Origin: Mercurialis annua
Lineage: Eukaryota; Streptophyta; Magnoliopsida; Malpighiales; Euphorbiaceae
Direction of reading: 5' to 3'
NCBI RefSeq assembly: GCF_937616625.2
Contig: NC_065570.1
Span: 8,194,001 to 8,258,000, forward strand
Length of the DNA stretch: 64,000 nucleotides
The notes under the pieces: generated by a model
What the model was told of the DNA's origin: nothing
What the model saw: the letters and a program-made list of their open reading frames with translations, nothing else
The model's database searches: none
Translations under genes and position numbers: made by a program
In this document: in pieces, positions 58,589-64,000 of the stretch
Position numbering within the stretch: the first letter of the stretch is position 1
Layout: the number at the start of each line of letters is the position of its first letter

Positions 58589-60252
58589 AATAAACCTTAG
58601 GAATATATTATTTTTTCATTGTTATTATGTATTTTTTTATAATTACATTTTTATTATATATATTATTTTTATTTATTATGTAATGTATAAACTAAAATTA
58701 ATGGACAAAAACTGAACTAAAATTACAATTCAAATAGGGTGCAAACTGGATAATATATAGAAACTAAATATAATTCCTTTACTATGATACTTAAGGTTTC
58801 ATTTTTTATTTCATTTTCTTTAATTTTATTTATAATTATTTTTATATTGTTGGATATAATCAAAATATAATCATTTTATGTATTTATTAATTTATTTTAA
58901 TTTATCACTGGAATAATATAAATTACTTAAGCTAAGTCTGGTAGGAAAATACCAATAATGTTTAAAGGAATTAGATAGTTTGTTCGATATTTTAGTTCAG
59001 TTGATTTTTTTGATTCAATTTGAATTCAAATTGAATTAAAAAGACTTTATCACTAAAATTAAACTGAACTTAACCTTTTTTTTGTGATCGTAAACTGATC
59101 TAAACTCTTAAACTATTTTTACAATTCTAAATTGAGCAAATGGAACTTATCAATTTCATTTGGTTTTTCAGGTCAAAACGAATCCAATACTCAGTCATAA
59201 AAGAATGGTTCAGTCAAACCAATGAAAAGGACCGGGTCAAAAATCTGAATTTGTATTATCTAATAAAAAAATTTAACTATAATTAATTATATTATAAATT
59301 ATTAAATATATTTAGTTCAATCAGAATATTATATAATATTAAAATTAATAAATGTTTTATAAAAAAAATTGATAATTTTTTTAATTAAAGTTATAAATAA
59401 TTGTAAAATAATTAATTAATAATAAGTCAAACTAATAATATTCACTGGGCATAATATATGACAAGAATTTATTATTATAGGAATTTAAGAACGGCATATA
59501 TCAAGATATCATTATATGTGTAAAGACCTTTTATAGCTGACGCAAGTAAAATTATTTCTCTCTAAGCAAACTCTAGCCGTCTAGAGTTTTATTTTATTTT
59601 TTCTCCGACAATCGTCAGTGGTTTGATTTTACTGTTTACGGTAACCATTCCTTTTATATATGTTATTTTAATTTAATACATACAATAAATACCAAATTCT
59701 TTTTTATTTTTCTTGATGGATTAAGATTTATTAACGAAGCGCAATTCAATTATCAAGAAGCGAAGATAAATTGATAATCAATAAAAACAGAATGGAATTA
59801 TTTATGAGTTATATTAGTTTTTTTTTTTATTATTTGTTTTTTTAAAATGTTTTATTTTGTCTTTTTTTGTGAAAGGTTTGTTGCCCTTTCTCTGTGAAAG
59901 TTTGTTGTCTATTTTTTATGAACGAATTACCAAGTGGTGATTTAATCGGATGATGTGAGTTTGCGGATGATGGTTGAAGTTTGATCGAAGATTAATTGAA
60001 AACTGTACTTAATTAGCGAAGCACATTGTAATTTGTTTTTGTTTTCATAAGTAAGATCTATGAATTAGATAATATGTTATTTGTTCCATATCAGGTCATC
60101 GGGTTTAGTTTTTGAATTTTCCCGAATTTCTTACAGATGTAACTGTTTCATATTCGATTTAATGAGATTTGATGAATTCAAAAAGAAAAACGTCATATAT
60201 CAATGCTAGGCATAATAGGAATTCAATGCAATTTGAATGAAAGTTCAATAAA
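58589..60252. other. Intergenic, low-complexity and unclassified DNA
   Basis: About 58980-59240 has degenerate TTCAGTTGATTT / AATCCAATACTCAGTC type words, as at 16560 and 52790. About 59500-60050 is less AT-rich and contains CTCTAGCCGTCTAGAGT and repeated CGAAGCG(A/C) words, but no ORF. Confidence 0.4.
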
Positions 60253-60505
60253 ATAAAGGGTTAATTTCATAAAAAAAATCACGACCTTTACACGAAATTT
60301 CATTTTAATCACGATTTTTAAAAGTTGTCATATAAAAACATGAACTTTTATTTATTTTTCAAATCTATCATCAAATTAATTTTCAGTGTATTTTTGCTGA
60401 CGTGGCAACCGGACGGCTGATATGAAAACAAAAATGAAAAGTAAAAATACACAGGAAAATAATCGGTGATAGATTTGAAAAAAATGATAGGTCATGGTTT
60501 TATAT
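60253..60505. mobile_element. GGGTTAAT-type MITE, right end decayed
   Basis: Starts GGGTTAATTTCATAAAAAAA and has the ACGACCTTTACACG and TTAAAAGTTGTCATAT blocks found at 38530-38580. The mirrored arm is recognisable to about 60500 (TAGATTTGAAAAAAATGATAG), but the terminus is lost. Confidence 0.65.
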
Positions 60506-60689
60506 ATGAAAACACATTTTGCACAACAAAATAGTGGAATTTTTAGTTTTTTATATTAATATATTATATTAATTAATTCAAACCACACCTGTTATTCTTA
60601 GTTTTATATAAACTGACCATATTTTTATATTAAATTATTAAATTATCCCTATATTAAAATATTTTTGACTTCGCCCCTCACATTTATAT

Positions 60690-61035
60690 AGTCTTAATGT
60701 TCTAAAAACTCAGACTTTTCATCTGCTTTTCAATCCTATTTTAAAGTTGAAAATTTATCAATTTTATCTTATTTTAGATTTATTTTTTATTTTAATTGTA
60801 TCCTGAAATATAAAATTAACCTTTATTTATTTGGCAAAAGTTCAAAAAAATTATTCAAAAATGATCAATTTAATGCAAAAAGGTTCAATTTAGAGGATTT
60901 TTTTTAAACTTTTGCCAAATAAAAAAGATCAATTTTATACTTCCGGTACAATTGAAACAAAAAAATACAAAATATGATAAAATTGATTGATTTTCAATGT
61001 CGGGGTAGGATTACAAAGGGTATAAAAGATCAGGA
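60690..61035. mobile_element. Fold-back MITE
   Basis: The left arm (TTTTCAATCCTATTTTAAAG ... ATTTGGCAAAAGTTC) and the right arm (AACTTTTGCCAAAT ... CGGGGTAGGATTAC) are imperfect inverted copies around a central GATCAATTTAATGCA. AT-rich, no coding. Confidence 0.75.
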
Positions 61036-61271
61036 TTTTTTTAAGATATCATGCTTTTTATATATGATACTTTAATGTATAAATTAGCAATTAACAATTA
61101 GTTTATAACTAGACGTAATTCCCCTTATTTACACGGAATCAAATTAATAATTTATTAAAAATAAATTTATTAAAAAAATATATAAAAAATGTGACAAAAT
61201 TCATAATATGCAAACTAATAAAATTAAAATCTATTTTAATATTAATAATAGATTATTTGAAAATATCAATA

Positions 61272-61500
61272 ATAGTCCGCACGGGCTTGGTCTAGTGGGC
61301 TAAAATTTAGCCATTTGAACGCCAAAGGTTGCGGGTTCGAACTCCGGCTACGCCCTTTCTTAATATGCAGTGCTTGAGGTTGGGTTACTAGTCATTATAT
61401 CCCGGAAATTACCAGGTATGTGGTCTTGCGGATGATCCACATCGAGAGATTTGAAAATGATATTGAATTTTGTCTCAGTAAAATGAGTCCCCGTCAACAA
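61272..61500 (+). mobile_element. tRNA-derived SINE
   Basis: GGGCTTGGTCTAGTGGG (A-box region, 61283-61299) and GGGTTCGAACTCC (B box, 61333-61345) are at the normal Pol III spacing. A unique body follows to about 61500, with ATCCACATCGAGAGATTTG and AAAATGAGTCCCCGTC. It resembles a tRNA gene, but the stems do not close fully, so I call it a SINE. Confidence 0.75.
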
Positions 61501-61675
61501 AATAATGAAGATAATACTCTTTTAGTAATAATTTTTATATATTAAATAAAAATCAAATAAAGTATAATGTTAAAATAATAAAAATTTAATAAATATTTTA
61601 ATAATATGCGAGTTTGTCAAAAAAATTTATTAGTTCTATTTTTAAAAATTAATATTTAATAAATAAATAATTTGA

Positions 61676-61795
61676 AGAGATTATAAGTTAATAGATATTA
61701 AACACTATAAAGTGTAGAGATTAGAAGTTAATATAGATTAGAACACTCTAATGTGTAGAGATTATTAGTTAATATAGATTAAAACACTCACTAAA
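61676..61795. repeat. Three tandem copies of a ~40-bp AT-rich unit
   Basis: AGAGATTA-AAGTTAATA-GATTA-AACACT occurs at 61676, 61716 and 61757, with small changes between copies. Confidence 0.85.
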
Positions 61796-62021
61796 ATAAA
61801 TATAATTTTAATAAGAAATTTAAAAAAGTAAAAACTGATGAAAATGCTCTATTCAGTAAAAATTAACGAGAAAATTTTATTTGTTGAGAATCAATGAGAG
61901 ATTTTCATTGGTTCTATCAATTATATAAGTACTAGTGGTAAGTTCTGTATATTTACGCAAAATTAAATTAATATTTATTTAAATAATAAATTTATTTAAA
62001 TTAATTGTAGTTTTAATTTCA

Positions 62022-62185
62022 CGTTTTTACATTTTGAAGGTCAAATCTGTTTTTCGGCAATTTTGATCATACGTGGCAATACCGGAGTCTTGGGTCATGT
62101 GCAACGTGGCCTGGATGCACGGATGCCATATCTAATCAAAATTACCGGAAAACGGATTTAGGTTATAAAATATAAAAATGCAAAA
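62022..62185. mobile_element. Small inverted-repeat MITE
   Basis: The left arm (AAATCTGTTTTTCGGCAATTT) pairs with the right arm (AAATTACCGGAAAACGGATTT). The arms extend outward through CATTTTGAAGG / CATATTTTATA-like sequence. The centre is GC-richer (GTGCAACGTGGCCTGGATG). Confidence 0.7.
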
Positions 62186-62639
62186 GGTTACGTAACGTTT
62201 TAAATCATAGGATTAGATCACTACAAACATCAATCGTACTTTAAGGTTTAATATGTTAATACTCCTATTTTTAAAAATACTAAATATTATAGATAAGCGA
62301 CATGTTTGAACATTTTTCTAATAAAAAAACTACAATTTAAAAAAACGATTCACTCAGCAACATTGGTAGTCTTTGTGGCGTCAACCTCTGAACAAGATTA
62401 AAATCGTCATTTCGCGTGTTTTAAGAAACGAATTATCATCTTGAGCAACGATAACATTCAGATTGCTATAAAATTATTTTTGTATGGATTATGGAGAAAA
62501 ACAATTATCGGAAAATGTGTTTTTTTTTTGATAAAGGATACATAAGGTATTATGAATAGGCTTCAATTATAAAATGACACTTTTAAATTTTTTACATTCA
62601 AGACCAATGTAATTTTTTGTAGGAGGCAGATTTTAGCTT

Positions 62640-62760
62640 CAAATCTTAAACGACTATATACATGAATACAATTTGAATCCACGACCTCATTTAAATTAGG
62701 AGCGCATCCTACCAACTCACCCGTAGCTTGGAGTTTGAACATATGTTTTTGAAATGCACT
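62640..62760 (-). mobile_element. tRNA-derived SINE-like element (minus strand)
   Basis: On the minus strand GAGTTGGTAGGATGCGC (A-box region) and GTCGTGGATTCAAAT (B-box region) are about 30 bp apart, as in tRNA-derived SINEs. AGCTACGGGTGAGTTGGTAG resembles a D-arm. Confidence 0.65.
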
Positions 62761-62981
62761 TTTGTTCAGCAAGTATGGTCTGCTGGCCCTCTGACTTCAA
62801 GTGTTTCATATTTACCTCAGTTGCCTTTTCCATTATTATAGACTTATAGTTGTTTATCACTTACCAATCCTTCACAAGATTCTATCCGTTTGTTTTGCTT
62901 TCTATTTTGTGGTAATATATGAAAATCAAGGAATACTAGACTTTTTTGATGGGGATGTTGAGGCTTGGATTGAATTAACTA

Positions 62982-63354
62982 GGCTTAATTATTAAAAAAA
63001 TCCTCACCTTTTAACCCCCTTTTCAGCTGCATCCTTATGTTGTAATTTTATCAGTTGCACCCTAATTTGCACCTTTGGGTTTCAATTTCACCCTTAAAAT
63101 CAAATTGGACTTTTTTTATTCGGGAAAAATTCATAAAAATTCTTATAAAATACTTGTTTGAACTCTTTTCCACATAAAAAGTTAAACATGAATGACTTAT
63201 TTTAACTTTTTTCAAATGAAAAAGAAATCAATTTAGTACTTGAAGGTGGAATTGAAAACCAAAGGTGCGAATTAGGGTGCAACTGATAAAATTGCAACGT
63301 CAGAATGCATTTAAAAAGGGACTAAAAGATGTGGTTTTTTTTTGTGATTAAGCC
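62982..63354. mobile_element. Fold-back MITE, 9-bp TSD AATTAACTA
   Basis: Ends are GGCTTAATTATTAAAAAAATC and, at the right, a mirrored TGATTAAGCC. Arms include GTTGTAATTTTATCAGTTGC and its inverse. AATTAACTA lies at 62973-62981 and 63355-63363. Mutator-type MITE, no coding. Confidence 0.92.
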
Positions 63355-63363
63355 AATTAACTA

Positions 63364-64000
63364 ATGTTCATATCTTTCTACTCCCATTTCTTTCCAGCAT
63401 TTTAGTTGGCAGCTTGTGCTATCAAACTAAATTACGATGCTGCATCACATAACAATTTTCAATTTTAAACTATTGCAAGTTATTGCTCAGTGATTAGTTT
63501 GGAAACGTCAAAAGGAAACTGAACTACTTTTGAGAATGCATTGATTTTGCCATTTTATATTTATAACAAGTCAATGAACATTTACGATAAAAAAATCTTT
63601 TAATTACTATTTTATTTTTTATTACTTTTATTTTTCCACATGACTATGCATCATTGGTTTATTGCACGAATGACATGACACAACAGTTACATGCAATAAT
63701 TTTTCTCGTTAGAGATATACGGACCGAGAGTGAGATTTCAAAAATGACAAGTTTGTTTAAATAGCAGAAGTTCCAATGCTGCAGCACATGAATTAGATTG
63801 TCCGTAATACAATTACCTTCTTATAAAAGAGGAACAAAAAATTAAAACCCTTAATAAATTATTCTAACATTGCCAAAAAGCCAAACTTTTTTAATTCTTT
63901 GAAAATTTATCAAAACCTTTTAAAAATTGCAAATTTATCTAAATTTGACAAATTCGCTTAAAATCTATCCAATTTTTAAAATCAATTCAACTGTATTTAC
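63364..64000. other. Intergenic DNA to the window end
   Basis: No gene, RNA gene or repeat structure that I can support. Confidence 0.45.

Noticed and set aside
61272..61345. Functional tRNA gene
   Set aside because: A and B boxes are present but the acceptor and D stems do not close well, and a SINE body follows.

Overview
The window looks like nuclear DNA of a flowering plant, almost certainly a eudicot. It is AT-rich and sparsely genic, and its three recognisable host genes have spliced plant-type exons. All three lie on the minus strand: a jasmonate-type 2-oxoglutarate/Fe(II) dioxygenase (4508-7404), a MYB-CC/GARP transcription factor (50094-51777) and an Alfin1-like PHD protein (53816-56336). 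All of their splice junctions can be placed from the sequence with intact reading frames. I cannot name the species.

Most of the rest is transposable-element sequence, much of it nested. From the left: the tail of a long terminal repeat (LTR, 1-2435) abuts a LINE endonuclease remnant that is itself split by a PIF/Harbinger-type MITE. Then come the dioxygenase gene and an AT-rich gap. A 5'-truncated LINE ORF2 (9990-15000) follows, split by a 2240-bp solo LTR with an exact 5-bp target-site duplication (TSD).

From 15 to 21 kb there are a SINE-like element, low-complexity DNA, two unclassified repeats and a long fold-back element. A decayed Ty1/copia element runs from about 21.35 to 35.82 kb and has received three insertions: fold-back elements with 9-bp TSDs at 21909 and 35289, and a complete 9.35-kb LTR element at 23400-32746. 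That element has two 2.5-kb LTRs differing at only three bases and one indel, a tRNA-iMet-type primer binding site, a polypurine tract and a 5-bp TSD. I find no gag-pol in its 4.35-kb interior. It therefore looks like a very young non-autonomous 'LARD' derived from a Ty3/gypsy chromovirus (Tekay/Del-like) family. Related LTRs are scattered at 1-2435, 12449-14688, 40301-40931, 45684-46621 and 46622-about 49300.

From 36 to 49 kb there are fold-back MITEs, a Stowaway nested in another MITE, SINE-like pieces, a LINE derivative that keeps an intact ORF1 but almost no ORF2, and two oppositely oriented LTR pieces. The two genes at 50-56 kb form the cleanest host region. Upstream of the PHD gene is a five-copy 108-bp minisatellite, followed by more MITEs and SINE-like elements to the end.

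The most unusual signal is an array of 7-8 CpG-rich 18-bp palindromes at the same place in the transcribed part of two diverged LTR copies. The outer arm bases differ between the copies but change together on both sides, so the palindrome is conserved although the sequence is not.
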